A DNA stretch of 64,000 nucleotides, taken from assembly GCA_030760725.1 (NCBI GenBank), contig JASWHV010000012.1:44671652-44735651 (forward strand), given 5' to 3'. A model generated the notes under the pieces. The model searched no databases. It was not told the origin of the DNA and worked only from the letters and a program-made list of their open reading frames with translations. Shown in pieces: positions 1-10,443 of this stretch; positions within the stretch are counted from its first letter, which is position 1; each line of letters begins with the position of its first letter. The position numbers and the translations under genes are program-made. Source of the DNA: Neostapfia colusana (Eukaryota > Streptophyta > Magnoliopsida > Poales > Poaceae).

Positions 1-1231
1 GAGGTCAATCGGGCGCTGAGCCCGGACCGACGACTCTTGTTGAGCATGGATCCACGTCCATGGGTGCTCTAAACTCGTCGAGGAAAAAAACTTGTCTGAA
101 ACAAGTCAGACGAACAAGGCACCAAAGCTCCTCTAAACTATGAATTTTATTGATCAAAACTCAAGAGAAGCAGCCACAAGTCGTGCTCACCATTGGCCTC
201 CCTTGCTTATATAACCAGCCTTAAGGCCAACCCAATTCAAACTCGGACTTCTACTCCTACTTGGATTCAAACTCTAACTTTCCAAAACTGCTCAAGACTC
301 TTCTATACACAGAAAGAAGCAATCTTAAGACTTCCAAAACCTTAGGGACGTCCCAAACATTCCTAAAACAACTCTACTTCGTGCCTAACACGAAATCCTA
401 TTATAACCAACTTGAAACTTTCCATAAACAAACCATAACCGCCTTAGCCACAACCTGAGCGCAAAATCCAGTCGGTTGAACCTTTTGAACCATATCTTCA
501 CTTTCATATCTCTTCACCATGCCTTGGAACAATGTAGCCACGTCCATGCACCCCTTGCATACGTGCAAACACTTTCCAAAATGTTCACAACATCTTCATA
601 TGCATTGTTCTTGACCCAAACTTGTTGCGTGACCTCCCGATCAGCTCAACCACAATTCCTCCTGAACTTGGTTATTAAACCTCATCTTCTCCCTAAGACT
701 AGTTTAAGGATCTCCACCACCAGCCATGTCTTAACCTCAAGCAACACCTGCACATGAACAAACATCCATTTTTTTCGAGCACAAGTCCGCGACTTGACTC
801 ACGTTAGTCCGAAAACCACAACACCTTACATGAGCACCTGTTGCAAACCTTAGCAATGTATTAACCACCATAATCAGCCATAACACATCAAAAACTTAGT
901 AAGAGAATACTAAGCAAATATTCCATAAGCCAAGAAGCAAGTTCGAAACATTGCAAGTTAAAAACAGAGTGACTGAAAATTAAACACTATTAAAACAGTT
1001 GCTCTCCAGTGACAGTTACTCTTGAAATGCAATGAGAAAGAGACAATCCGAAACGGGTATTTCAGCAATATTCAAAACTTTGGATGTAAATCCTCACTTT
1101 TATTCTAATTGTCAATGTATTCCGTACAAATAGATCTCACAATGTTGGATCATGAAGAGCTCGAAATGCAAAAGGTAGATAAGCCCCGGCATCTATATAT
1201 TAACTCCGCCCGACTTGGGGTCTTACACATA
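1..1231 (-). mobile_element. Probable LTR piece of an unidentified retrotransposon, left edge of window
   Basis: On the reverse strand, a sequence starting TGTAAGACCCC at about position 1229 runs leftwards for over 1 kb. It reaches a TATA-like motif (TTATATAAGC, around 206-215) and then an AATAAA-like signal (around 140-150). That order (long U3, TATA, short R with polyadenylation signal) is what an LTR looks like. No long coding frame or host gene is visible. It abuts the protease end of the gypsy fragment to its right, so it may belong to an element inserted into that gypsy element. Its other end and any target duplication lie outside the window, so this is an inference. Confidence 0.35.
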
Positions 1232-1362
1232 AAATCAATGGCGCCTAGACTACACTTGGAGGCAAGCAACGCCTATCTTCAGTTGTCAAGCGGTGCAGGT
1301 GCCATCCGTGTCGCCTTTGCCGAGCCCCCAGGATAATCGTTGACCAAACTCGTGTCCTTCGG

Positions 1363-1372
1363 GGGGGGGGGG
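1363..1372. repeat. Poly-G run (12 G with flanks, about 1361-1372)
   Basis: A mononucleotide run of about twelve G lies within the decayed gypsy fragment. It has no coding meaning and is a likely site of length error. Confidence 0.8.
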
Positions 1373-1489
1373 CGATTGAGGGTTGGTCGGTAGAGGTTAT
1401 TGCCACTGCTTGATGAGCGGAGTCGAGCGCTGCCGCTGCGGCCTGTTCGCAACCATGTCGCTTGCGCAGCAGGGCCTGCAAGAATTTCT

Positions 1490-1945
1490 CCCATACTATG
1501 ATAATTCCCCTGGGGTCGGGCATCTTCAACTTGAGGTATGTGTAGTTTGGGATGGACAGAAACTTAGCATAAGCTGGCCTTCCCAAGATGGTGTGATAGG
1601 TGCCATCAAAATTGCGAAACTCAAAGGTGAAGGTCTACGTGCGTAGTTGGACTTGTCCCCGAAAGTGACGGGGAGGTCAACCTTCCCCAACGGCACTGCC
1701 TGTTAGCCGGGGATGACCTCGTGGAAGGGGGGTTGGGTCGTACAGAGGCTCGTGCATGGGATCCCCATGACGTCGAGGGTCCCAACGTAAAGTATGTTGA
1801 GACCACTTCCTCCATCCATCAGAACCTTGGTCAGGCACTTTGGGCCTATGACCGGATCCACAATCAGGGGGAAGCGCCCGGGTTGTGGAATGAGGTCAGG
1901 GTGGTCCGACCGGTAAAGAGTGACTGCCACTTCGAACCACCATAG
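1490..1945 (-). pseudogene. Gypsy retropepsin (aspartic protease) remnant
   Basis: The reverse-strand translation has the hallmark LTKVLMDGGSGLNILY. This is the protease active-site region of grass gypsy elements, where the usual D-S/T-G appears as D-G-G. After a break in frame it continues with GRPAYAKF and PNYTYLKLKMP, which normally close this domain. The two halves lie in different frames, so the protease is not translatable as one piece. It would cleave the gag-pol polyprotein in an active element. No pol domain follows it in the window. Confidence 0.75.
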
Positions 1946-1987
1946 GAAGTTCGGAATGGCGGGAGAGACGATACTGACCTCTCGGGT

Positions 1988-3652
1988 TCAGGTTGTCAGC
2001 TTATGCTTGCAGCGACTCTTGTAGGCTTGACTCCCTTTGAAGATCATGAGGCAGCCTTCCAGCATATGGAAGCTCGGCTCGTTGGGCTTGGGACTTGTCT
2101 CGGTGGGCCCCTTGCCCTTGTCTCCCGCTGCATCTATCTCCGCGCTGACAAAGCATTTTAGGAACATACTGTTTTTTAGGGCGTGGCTTACCGGGTAGAC
2201 GTGGTTGGTGTACAACTTCTCGAGGAGCTTCTCGAAGTAGTCGGTTTGCCCCGTGGCCGGTCTCTTGCCTTCGCAGCGTTTGACGGCCACGACGAGGTCC
2301 GAACCGCTGTTGGGTGGGTATGGGTGCCTGTCGTCGTTCATTCGCCTCCTCTTGTCGCCCTTGTGGGGCGGCTCTTTGCTCCCTCGTTGGGGTTCTTCGG
2401 CTTTCGCTTGTTGAAGATGGCCCCGACCGCCTCCTCGCCGGAGGCGTGATTCATGGCGATGTCGGAGGTCCCTCGTGCTTCTTGGCTTGACGCAGCCAAA
2501 CTTGTGTAATAGGGACTCGTAGGTCGTCCCTGATAGGAAGGTCGTGACGACGTTAGCGTCGACGACGTCGGGGAGCTTGTTGCACTTCTTCGAGAAGCGT
2601 CGGATGTACTGCCACAGGGTCTCGTCTAACCTCTGCCGGTAACCCTTAAGGTCCCAGGAGTTGCCAGGACGCGCGTAGGTTCCCTAGAAGTTTCCGAGGA
2701 ATATTTTCCTGAGCTCGGCCCAGTTTTGGACACTGTGGGGGAGAAGGTATTTGAACCACGCGCGTGTTAGCAATGCTAGGTAGATGGGGAGGTATTGGAT
2801 GATAAAGTCATCATCCTCCGCTCCGCCGGCTCGGCAAGCGAGGCGGTAGTCCTCCAACCATACGCCGGGGTTGGTCTCCCCGTCGTACTTCTCGATGTTG
2901 GTCGGGGCCTGGAACCTTTACGGTAAGGGAGCGCTGCGCATCCCCTTCCCGAATGCTTTGAGACCTGGGGGACCGGGGACCAGGCTTTGTCTTCTTCCAC
3001 GGCCGTGGTGGCTGGCCTGGCGAGGCCATTGGGGCCGAGAGTGTGAAGGTGAACCCGAGGGGCCTTTCTGGGTTCGTCGCCTGGCTTCGAGACTCTGGCA
3101 GAGTTTGCACGCCCCCACGCGCTCTTGTACTGAGTTGAGCGAGGGGGTTGGTGACTCGGCCCTTTCGAGTCGGGTTGCTTGGCTTGGCGTGTGGGCTCCG
3201 GTGCGGTTCGTTCTGCACCTGCTGAGCCTCCGGCTTAGGCTGGGGTCTATGGAGCCTCGGGCTCGGGCGAGGGAACTTTCAGCCTGCTGGGTGGCGGCTG
3301 ATGCCAAGAGCGCCTGAAGGTTCTGGTGATCCTTCCGGACTTCAGGGTCGGTGGGCTCTATGCCACCCAGTATGGCAGCAGCGGCCGCCACATTTTGGCT
3401 GGCCCTTTGGAGGTGTGGGGCTGGCTGTCGTTGGTGATGTTGGTCTGGGCCTGTTGGGCGCGAAGATGTGCTGCACTTGAACCCGAGCTGGGACCGGGCC
3501 ACGTCCGGTGGGTCATTGAGGCGACGCGTCCAACCACGAGCTAGGTTGCCAGCTCGCGGTGCCGTGCCTCCGACGGCTCGGGGCCGCCTCGTGGACTCGT
3601 GCTGGTTGGTGTAGCCAACTGAGAGGCATTGGCCGTCTCGACGACGTGACAC
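1988..3652 (-). pseudogene. Gypsy gag remnant, several frames
   Basis: Reverse-strand reading frames at 2918-3652, 2776-3218 and 1988-2341 together give a gag-like protein: a basic, proline/arginine-rich start, then phrases such as RPGNSWDLK and ETLWQYIRRFSKKCN that belong to the capsid (Retrotrans_gag) region of grass gypsy elements. A segment leading into the protease follows. The pieces sit in different frames and are separated by stops, so this is a dead copy. The protease lies directly downstream on the same strand, as expected for gag-pol order. Confidence 0.65.
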
Positions 3653-4001
3653 TCACGGAGGGGTGCTCGCCATCTTCGGTGTCGTCATCGCAGCTGGGGT
3701 CGTACTCTAGGATGTGGTGAAGGGATGTCGGGTGTGTTCAATTACCCCCACGAAGACTGATGCCGGAGCGTCGTATGTGGCACTTGAGTCGACGGAGATC
3801 TGGAGGGTGCCGAAGCTGCTGGTGAAGAAGTCCAGTCTTCCGAAGCGGAGGGCCTGGTGGGTGAGGGCGAAGCAGGGTCCCTCTTCATCATCTACGGTGG
3901 CGGTGAACTCGAGGTCCCGAAGGACATTGTCGCACCAGGTGCGAGAGTCGGTCGTGGAGAAGCCATCTAGGTGGTGGAGAAAACGGAATGCGCGGCAGTC
4001 T

Positions 4002-4020
4002 CCCTACCCGGCGCGCCAAC
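4002..4020 (-). promoter_or_regulatory. Primer-binding-site-like sequence
   Basis: On the reverse strand the sequence TTGGCGCGCCGGGTAGGG lies directly after the LTR end (CGACA) and before gag. A similar TTGGCGTGCTAGGAAGGGG follows the 5' LTR of the outer element at 27754. Which tRNA it matches cannot be decided here. Confidence 0.55.
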
Positions 4021-4105
4021 TGTCGGCGTTCGTATTTCCGACTAGTAGTCGAATGTTTCGCGAGTTCTACCTCGAGATGGTCTAGCTAAGACTACAAAGG
4101 ATAAT

Positions 4106-5180
4106 ACTCCTGACTTGGTTTTACAATGATAACACCTGGCTATACTGTTGAATGAACAACAGTTAAAAGAGCATAAAGATTAGGTGATATGGACTTGGAA
4201 TAAAACAGGGAAGTTTTCTGTTAAGTCGATATATAAATACCTAACCTCACAGGAGGAGGGTAAGAGTTATCAGTACATCTGGAAAGCTAAGATACAACAA
4301 AAAATCAAAGTATTTTTGTAGTTGATAGAGAATAATGCTATACTGACCAAGGACAATATGATTAAAAAGAAATGGTCAGGAAATGCAACATGTTGTTTTT
4401 GCAGGGAATTGGAAGTGAATCATCTACTATTCCAATGTGCCACAATGAAAGTGGTGTGGGCATGATAGCAACATGTCTGGGCGAAAACAGCAGACCAAAT
4501 AGTGTGGATCAGTACTGGGTTTGGGTCAAAAATGCATTACCAGGGAAAAATGACATTCATACCTTTGGTCTTGCTGCTATTTGTTGGGCTATTTGGAAGA
4601 TGAGAAATGGAGTATGCTTTGATAAGAAAATTCTTTGACATCCATGTGATATAATATGTTATGCATATTCACTAATGATGTATTGGGCAGGACTATACTC
4701 TGAAGAAATATAAAAGATCATGCAGGTATATAGGGGCAGAATCGATGATGAAGGCTGCCCTGACGTTGATCCAGCGTCAAGGTGGAGGGGTAAGAAGACT
4801 TGAGCAAAACAGATTTGAAGAAAAGAAGCCGGAGAAAGAGAAGGGGGGTAGTTCGAAGGAAGACTGAGTGGAAAAGACCATATGAAGACTTTTTTAGGAC
4901 ATACGTTCTTCTGTGGTTCGTTGAAATCTAATGATCACCTCGTGAGTTGGTTGTCTCATTTGGTTCATCCTATGTGTTGTCATGGTTGTAATATGATTGG
5001 AGACAAAAAGAGCCACAATCTCCTGTCTGTGAACAGTGGAGAGGGCTCCCAAGAGCTTTGTTCTCTGCGAATCAGGCGTAGAGAGTGCATAAGATAGAGC
5101 TGCTATTCTATGCGAGGTGAACATTATCATGTATGGTATTCTGTTTGATGAATAAAAGTGGATATAATCCGTCTAAAAAA
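4106..5180 (+). mobile_element. 5'-truncated non-LTR (LINE) retrotransposon
   Basis: The last part of a plant LINE: the reverse-transcriptase zinc-binding region (about 4141-4640), a 3' untranslated stretch of about 500 bp, and a short A-run near 5175-5180. The 5' boundary is placed only approximately, where the truncated gypsy LTR ends. Target duplications are not clear. Truncation at the 5' end is typical of LINE insertions. Confidence 0.6.
4141..4638 (+). pseudogene. LINE reverse-transcriptase zinc-binding (zf-RVT) domain, broken
   Basis: Starting near 4190 the frame reads WTWNKTGKFSVKSIYKYL, then WKAKIQQKIKVF, then the zinc-binding pattern CCFCRELEVNHLLFQC, and after a shift ICWAIWKMRNGVCFDKK. 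This order is characteristic of the zf-RVT domain that follows the reverse transcriptase in plant LINEs. There is an in-frame TAG after KVF where a tryptophan is usual, another stop near 4465, and a frame change before ICWAIW. No upstream RT core is present. It is a dead fragment and could not mobilise itself. Confidence 0.75.
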
Positions 5181-5502
5181 ATCTAAGGCCTTCACATATC
5201 ATAACTCACAAATGAACTAGTAGATTTCCGACTGTCCATAGTTTGTAGATGATAGTTTAACTTGAGATTTTATAAACTGGTTGTTCCAGTATTTGGATAC
5301 CGTGATACTCGAACCCTAAATTTATGTACCTGTTATAAAATTCGTTATCTGAATAAGTACTCGATACCTTGATATTTTAGTATTTTCGGTTTTAATCTCG
5401 ATTTTTTAGATTTCGATTTTTTGATCCCGGTTTCTCCAACTCGAGTCGTCTGGACCGCCCTGATCAATTGACAAGGCACTGTGAATGTGTATGACTCGCA
5501 AC
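5181..5502. other. AT-rich spacer, no gene seen
   Basis: AT-rich, low-complexity sequence between the LINE tail and the hAT-like element. It has no plausible reading frame, RNA gene or terminal repeats. Confidence 0.5.
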
Positions 5503-6067
5503 TAGGGATGGCAACAGGTAAAATACCCACAGATATTGCCCTTATTTACCCATACCCGCTGGATAAATCCGTACCTGAACCCGTACCCGTTACCCGCAGC
5601 GGGTAAAAAAGTTACCCATATCCATTACTCGCGGATATTTTTTAGCCACAGGTACATCCGTTACCCGAAATACTTTAACAAAATAGTCAGATTTCAGCAA
5701 CACTTCAAGTCTTCAACACAACCTTGCTAGATCTAATTAACTAATGTTCATGATCAAATAGTGACGAAAAATACATAATCTTGCTAGATCTAAATATTTA
5801 AAAATCAATTCCTACAAAAATAGTTTGTTTTTTCTATGAGAATGAAAATTATGTTTATTATTAATCCACGTGTTACATGAAACCCACATGTTAATATTTG
5901 GGTACGGGTAAGCGGATATGGATATGATATTTTCTTATCCGACAAAAATATCAATTGGGTTTTATCCGTTACTCGAACTCGTACCCACGGGTACAAATTT
6001 CTAGCCAAACCCGTGCCCATCGGGTATCCGTGGGTATACGGATAATGGATATCCATTGCAATCTCTG
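5503..6067. mobile_element. Non-autonomous hAT-like DNA element with 8-bp target duplication
   Basis: The ends form a short imperfect inverted repeat: TAGGGATGGCAAC at the left, and ATTGCAATCTCTG at the right (reverse complement CAGAGATTGCAAT). They are flanked by 8-bp direct repeats, CTCGCAAC at 5495-5502 and CTCTCAAC at 6068-6075, with one mismatch. Both subterminal regions are packed with GGGTA/TACCC motifs in opposite orientation, typical of the large plant hAT-derived group that starts T/CAGGGGTGGCAA. There is no transposase reading frame, so it would depend on an enzyme supplied elsewhere. Confidence 0.8.
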
Positions 6068-6271
6068 CTCTCAACCAGACCTCGAATTATAATCGGACCG
6101 TACTAAATTTGCCAAACCATGCCGGCCCACCACGGAGAACGAAAGTGTGTCCAATTCGGCACCCCACACGAATCTCGACGCGCCATAACCTCGCCAACCG
6201 CCCGTCGCAACGCGTATCCCATCGTCCACTCTAACTCACACGTGACACGTCACACCTTGCCTCCTCTATCG
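6068..6271 (+). promoter_or_regulatory. Upstream promoter segment of the export-factor gene, separated from it by a MITE
   Basis: Moderately GC-rich single-copy-looking sequence between the hAT-like element and the foldback MITE. It carries two close ACGT elements (CACGTG at 6239-6244 and CACGTC just after). By position it should be part of the native promoter of the gene at 7806. Promoter function is inferred from position only. Confidence 0.35.
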
Positions 6272-6727
6272 AGACAATTGGAATTATACTACTCCCAACG
6301 TTGGGGTTCGCCAGAATACCAGTTCCAACAAATGACTCGCTAAAATACCATTATAATTATGACCAATTTGCTCGTTTACCATCAAGACATTATAATTTAT
6401 CTCACAACCTCCTTTTAACAGAGAAGAACATAAAAAAGACCAAAATAATCTTAACTCTCTTACTCACATCACTCACTTAAGATGTTTTCAATTAAGTGAT
6501 GTGAGTAAGAGACATTTTCAAGTCAGTGATGTGAGTAAAAGAGTTAAGAGCATTTTGTTATTTTTCTATGTTATTTTCTGTTAAAAAGGGGCTGTGAGAC
6601 AAGTTATAATGTCTAGATAGTAAACGAGTGAACCGATCACAATTATAATGGTATTCTAGCGAGTTATCTTTTGTAAGTGGTACTCTAACGAAGCCCAACA
6701 TTGAGAGTGGTATAATTACAATTGTCT
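6272..6727. mobile_element. Foldback MITE with arms of about 200 bp
   Basis: The whole segment folds on itself. The left end AGACAATTGGAATTATACTA and the reverse complement of the right end, AGACAATTGTAATTATACCA, match. The similarity continues through both arms (CTCGCTAAAATACCATTATAA against CTCGCTAGAATACCATTATAA, and ACATTATAATTTATCTCACA against ACATTATAACTTGTCTCACA). The centre holds further inverted copies of a TTACTCACATCACTCA motif. It has no coding capacity. I could not find a convincing target duplication, so the superfamily (Mutator-like or other) is open. Confidence 0.8.
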
Positions 6728-6738
6728 TTACTATGTGA

Positions 6739-7805
6739 CCCACACCTCGCCTCGCGAGAAAAATCCCCTCCTCCCGCAATCCATCGTCTACAAGCCGGCC
6801 GGTGGCATCAGCTTGGGCGCGCTCGGTAACCCGCCGCAGAGTCCAAGCCGGTCCTCCCACCGCGGCCGCCGCGGCTTCGATCCAGTGAGCTATCGTCCCC
6901 CCTCCATCTCTCGAACCAGCGAGGTCCAGAGCGGCGCGACTAGGTGGGGATGCTCTTTGTTGTTGTCGGCGTGTTCTGTCTAGGGCTGCAGAGGGGTAGA
7001 AGCGTTGGCGAAGAGCGTTTTTGGTTGAGCAACCCACCTGCTCCGAACTACTGGCGGCGGTGATTCCTTTTTAGCCTGTTACTAGTCAAACCGATGTGTC
7101 TAGGTCTTCGTTTGGCGATTGGATAGGCGCTGGTTACGGATTATGAGGAATCAAACGTATCTTTCTGCTGCTTCTTAGTTACCACTGGCTGTTCAGCGTG
7201 TTATGTTTACCTGCGAGGCTGCGACTGTAGAAATTGTTGGATTTCAAGTAGGATGCTTTTCTGCCCTTAGCGCCAGCGTGCAGGGATTCCCTGACTGAGA
7301 CTGGTGGCGGTCCATTGATAGGTTGTTCTGGTGTAGATTTGTCATCGAGCTTAGTTGTCACATAGGTTTGCAGAAGGCCTGTCTTGGCTGTAACAACTAT
7401 TTTGTGGCCAAATTATTTAACTAGAAATTAGCAGTTCTGGTGCTCATTTACTTTCTGGACATACTTGTTTATATTTAGCTAGTGGTGTTCATTTATATCA
7501 GTTTCATTTCCCATACTAATTGTCATCTACACTTATACTTCATAGCTACAACTGAGGGAGGTGTTTAACATTACTGTAGCTGGCTCCTCTTTTATAGGAA
7601 GAATGTTGTTGCAACTGATGGATGCACCTTGGCTGGGGCTTTTTATGCTTTATCTGTTAATTTCAAGCTTAACTTTGATAACTTCCAGTGATGTTTCTTA
7701 GCTGAGCGAAAAGCTTCATATTGCTTTACTGCAACAGATTGTTTTGACGTCTTCTTGGAATCATGATAAGTTCTCTTACTCTATTTTTGCTATTTGTTCA
7801 TAGAG
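6739..7805 (+). other. Probable 5' untranslated exon and leader intron of the export-factor gene
   Basis: A GC- and CT-rich leader (about 6739-6943) has the look of a grass 5' UTR. A plausible donor (CTAG/GTGGGG, GT at 6944) and a T-rich acceptor (TTCATAG, ending at 7803) would remove about 860 bp and place the ATG two bases after the acceptor. A leader intron is common in plant housekeeping genes. The exact transcription start and donor are inferred. The short open frames in this stretch have no recognisable product. Confidence 0.5.
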
Positions 7806-10443
7806 ATGGAATCACTGCCAATAACAGCTGAAGCTATTGCTTTTACTGAGAAAAAGATGGACATGACTTTGGAGGATATTATCAAGATGTCAAAGAAAAA
7901 GAATCCTGGGGGCAAGAAACCCCCTAGACAGCCGGTACACATATTGATTTGTTGACGTAGTCCATAATCCTTGCACTAGTTAAATCCCTGCAGAAGTTTG
8001 TTAGTCAATCTTTTTTTTATTGTTATCACAGATCAAAAAACGCCCATTCCAGAACGGCGACTCTAATCAAGGGAGTGCTAAGAATCAAAGGTTTATGGAA
8101 TCTAGGTCATCCATAAGACAAGTATGTGGCAATACAAATGTGTTAGTGTTTTGCAGCTTGCTCCATGTTCAATGTTCTAATGGTGTTCTGGGTATTTAGG
8201 GGGTTCTTGCGCTAAGGAGGTCAAATTTTGGTGCAAATCAGTTCACCCCAATGGCTGCAAAGAAGGCTGCTGCTATGCCACTGCGCAACAACAGGGCTGC
8301 CAGATGGAACAAGCCAAGGTATCAATGACTCACTATGCTGGTATTTTTTCTCTGTAGCCACATGATGTGATTCATCTCAATAGATCACTTTGAACAGGTA
8401 ATTAATGGTTCTCTTATTGATTATGAGAAGGTATACTGAATTCAAGGGTCCGTTAAATTATTGGCATGTGCACCTTGCGTTTCACGGGCTGAGAGAATGA
8501 TTATGATGCGGGTGTTTGCATGGAACTGTCTTATGTCTGCTACTGGCATTCCATTGGTGTTTGCACATGCAAGTTTAAAGAATAATCAACTTCGTATTCT
8601 TGTGGCACAAGGCTTGTATTTTGGTTGAACCGAGAATATCCTCTGACTGAAGTAATCCAGGCTGAACACATTGCCCTGCGTTGCTACTTCAGAGCCTCAA
8701 ACCTTCACCAAAAGTTTTGGCAGTTGCATATGTTCTTGTTGAGCTGTTCCAATTTGTGAAACTGCTGGAGAACCCTTGACATGCTTCTGCAGTTGCCGGG
8801 GCCTCAATAATGCAATTATGATGTAATCTATATTTGTTTGAGGAGTGCAGTTTTGGAGTATTCAGAGGGTACCTTAGTTTTACTTTACCTCTTGGTATGA
8901 GAGAGGTGTGATAATCACTAGCGTCTCATAGCCCTGGTCATCCAGATGCTGGGGTACTGGTTGAGTATGCCTTAGCAGTGACTACCAGCTCCTTGATGCA
9001 GATGCTCAGGTTCTGTTCACTAAAATGATAGCAGTGTGATCTAGGATAGTCTCTGCTCACAGACAAATGCGTCGTATGCTGTTTCCAGAGTAAATTGTGC
9101 TGGTATTCTCATAGGCAAGTTGGTCGTTTTCATAGCAGCATGCCTTATTGGAGCTCCCTCTTTGTGGACTCAACAAGAGATGCATGTTTTTCCATTATTC
9201 AGTGGTTCCAACGAAGTTGTTTACTATGTGTGCATGTAGTTCAAGTGGACGAGTAAATCATGGTTTCTCATAGTTTTTATTGTTCAGAGTTTTCCAGGGT
9301 GCTGAGCTGTACAGGTCAACTAATGGAATCTCTTTTCATGATTCCATGTGTGTCCTTGTTTTGGTTCAGGATCAATAGCCATACTTTGATTTGACTTGTT
9401 GAGTTTAATGGTTCAATCAACCAAAAAATTGTGGTGATTGGGCATTCTTGAATCATGTGTCTTTGGTTGAGGTCATTCTAGAATGTTGACGGTGTTATAA
9501 CGTTATGAACCAAGAGGGGCACCACGTATTTGCAATGATCAATTTATTGTTTCTGTTTTGATTTTATTTAAAAGCATGGTATGTACCCTCTGACTGGCCT
9601 TAAAGTGTATTTTGTTTTAAGGGGTATGGTATAGTGAGCAGCCTTAATATGATCCACACATGCTTGGAAAACACCCTGGCTGTTGGTCTTCTGTTGCCTT
9701 TGCTTGTTGGTATCTGAGCTATCTTCTGCTCGTGTTATATGCTAATGTCTTGATCTTGGTGCAGTGCGAGTACCATGGTGCAGAGGAGGCCCCTGGGCGA
9801 TGCTTTTCAGAATGGCAAGGTATGGACTATATTAAAGTAAAATAAAATCAACTGGCTTGTGAAAGTAAATTCTTGCCCTATGTGTTGTATCTGATGCACA
9901 GATTGCTTTCAATTTAGGTGATCATTTTGTTTATCCAATTAGCTACTTTGTTGACAACCCTTTTTGTCATGTCTACTTCTACCGCTTTATGGCCCTTTTC
10001 TTATTCACACTGTGACTATAGGCACATTTTCGTCCACCTATTTTTTGTGATATATATTATTGCATTGTCACTTCATAATAGTCATAGTTATTCGAAGACC
10101 TAGAACTTGCATAATGAGTGTTATTCTTAATAAGTTGAGTGATACATGAACAAGATCTGAGTGTTTACTGTTTGTTGATTGTTTTGTCCATCTGTTCTGG
10201 CACTACAACGATTACAATATGGATTTCTGTATATATTTCTAGGGCAAGGAGGTGCAGAACCAGACACCAAGGACAATGGATGCACTCTTTGCACAAATGA
10301 AGGCTCAGCGGATGAGGTCTGCACCACAGCAGCAGCCAAGTCCTGCCCAAAGCCGTCGGTTTCACCAGCAGCGACGTGTTCAGCAGCAGCAACCACAACA
10401 AGGCAGAGAATATGGCAACCGCAATGTTTCTGGAAACCAGTGA
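7806..10443 (+). CDS. UAP56-interacting mRNA export factor (UIEF-like), five coding exons
   Basis: Exons 7806-7934, 8032-8121, 8200-8318, 9765-9819 and 10243-10443 join in phase with GT-AG borders to give 197 residues. Residues 18-30 (MDMTLEDIIKMSK) match the UAP56-binding motif that lets export adaptors such as ALY/REF, UIF and the plant UIEF proteins bind the DEAD-box helicase UAP56 in the TREX complex. The middle is basic (ALRRSNFGANQF, NNRAARWNKP), fitting RNA contact. Residues 142-155 (TMDALFAQMKAQRM) form a second short acidic-hydrophobic helix of unknown role. The tail is Q/R-rich. Expected role: a nuclear adaptor loading mRNA for export. The family call rests on the motif and overall architecture remembered for UIEF1/2. 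Intron 3 is long (about 1.45 kb). No stop or frame problem is seen, so the gene looks functional. Confidence 0.8.

Larger units (their letters stand above)
1232..4105 (-). mobile_element. Ty3/gypsy retrotransposon fragment (LTR end, PBS, gag, protease), reverse strand
   Basis: Read on the reverse strand, this shows an LTR end at 4021-4105, a primer-binding-site-like stretch, a decayed gag region and a retropepsin domain, ending abruptly at about 1232. No reverse transcriptase, RNase H or integrase follows. The rest of pol may have been displaced by the LTR-like sequence to the left. On the right the LTR is cut to about 85 bp by a LINE fragment. Confidence 0.7.

Noticed and set aside
6735..6983. 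Short forward open frame upstream of the export-factor gene
   Set aside because: It lies in the GC-rich leader, has no similarity to known proteins and is better read as 5' UTR.
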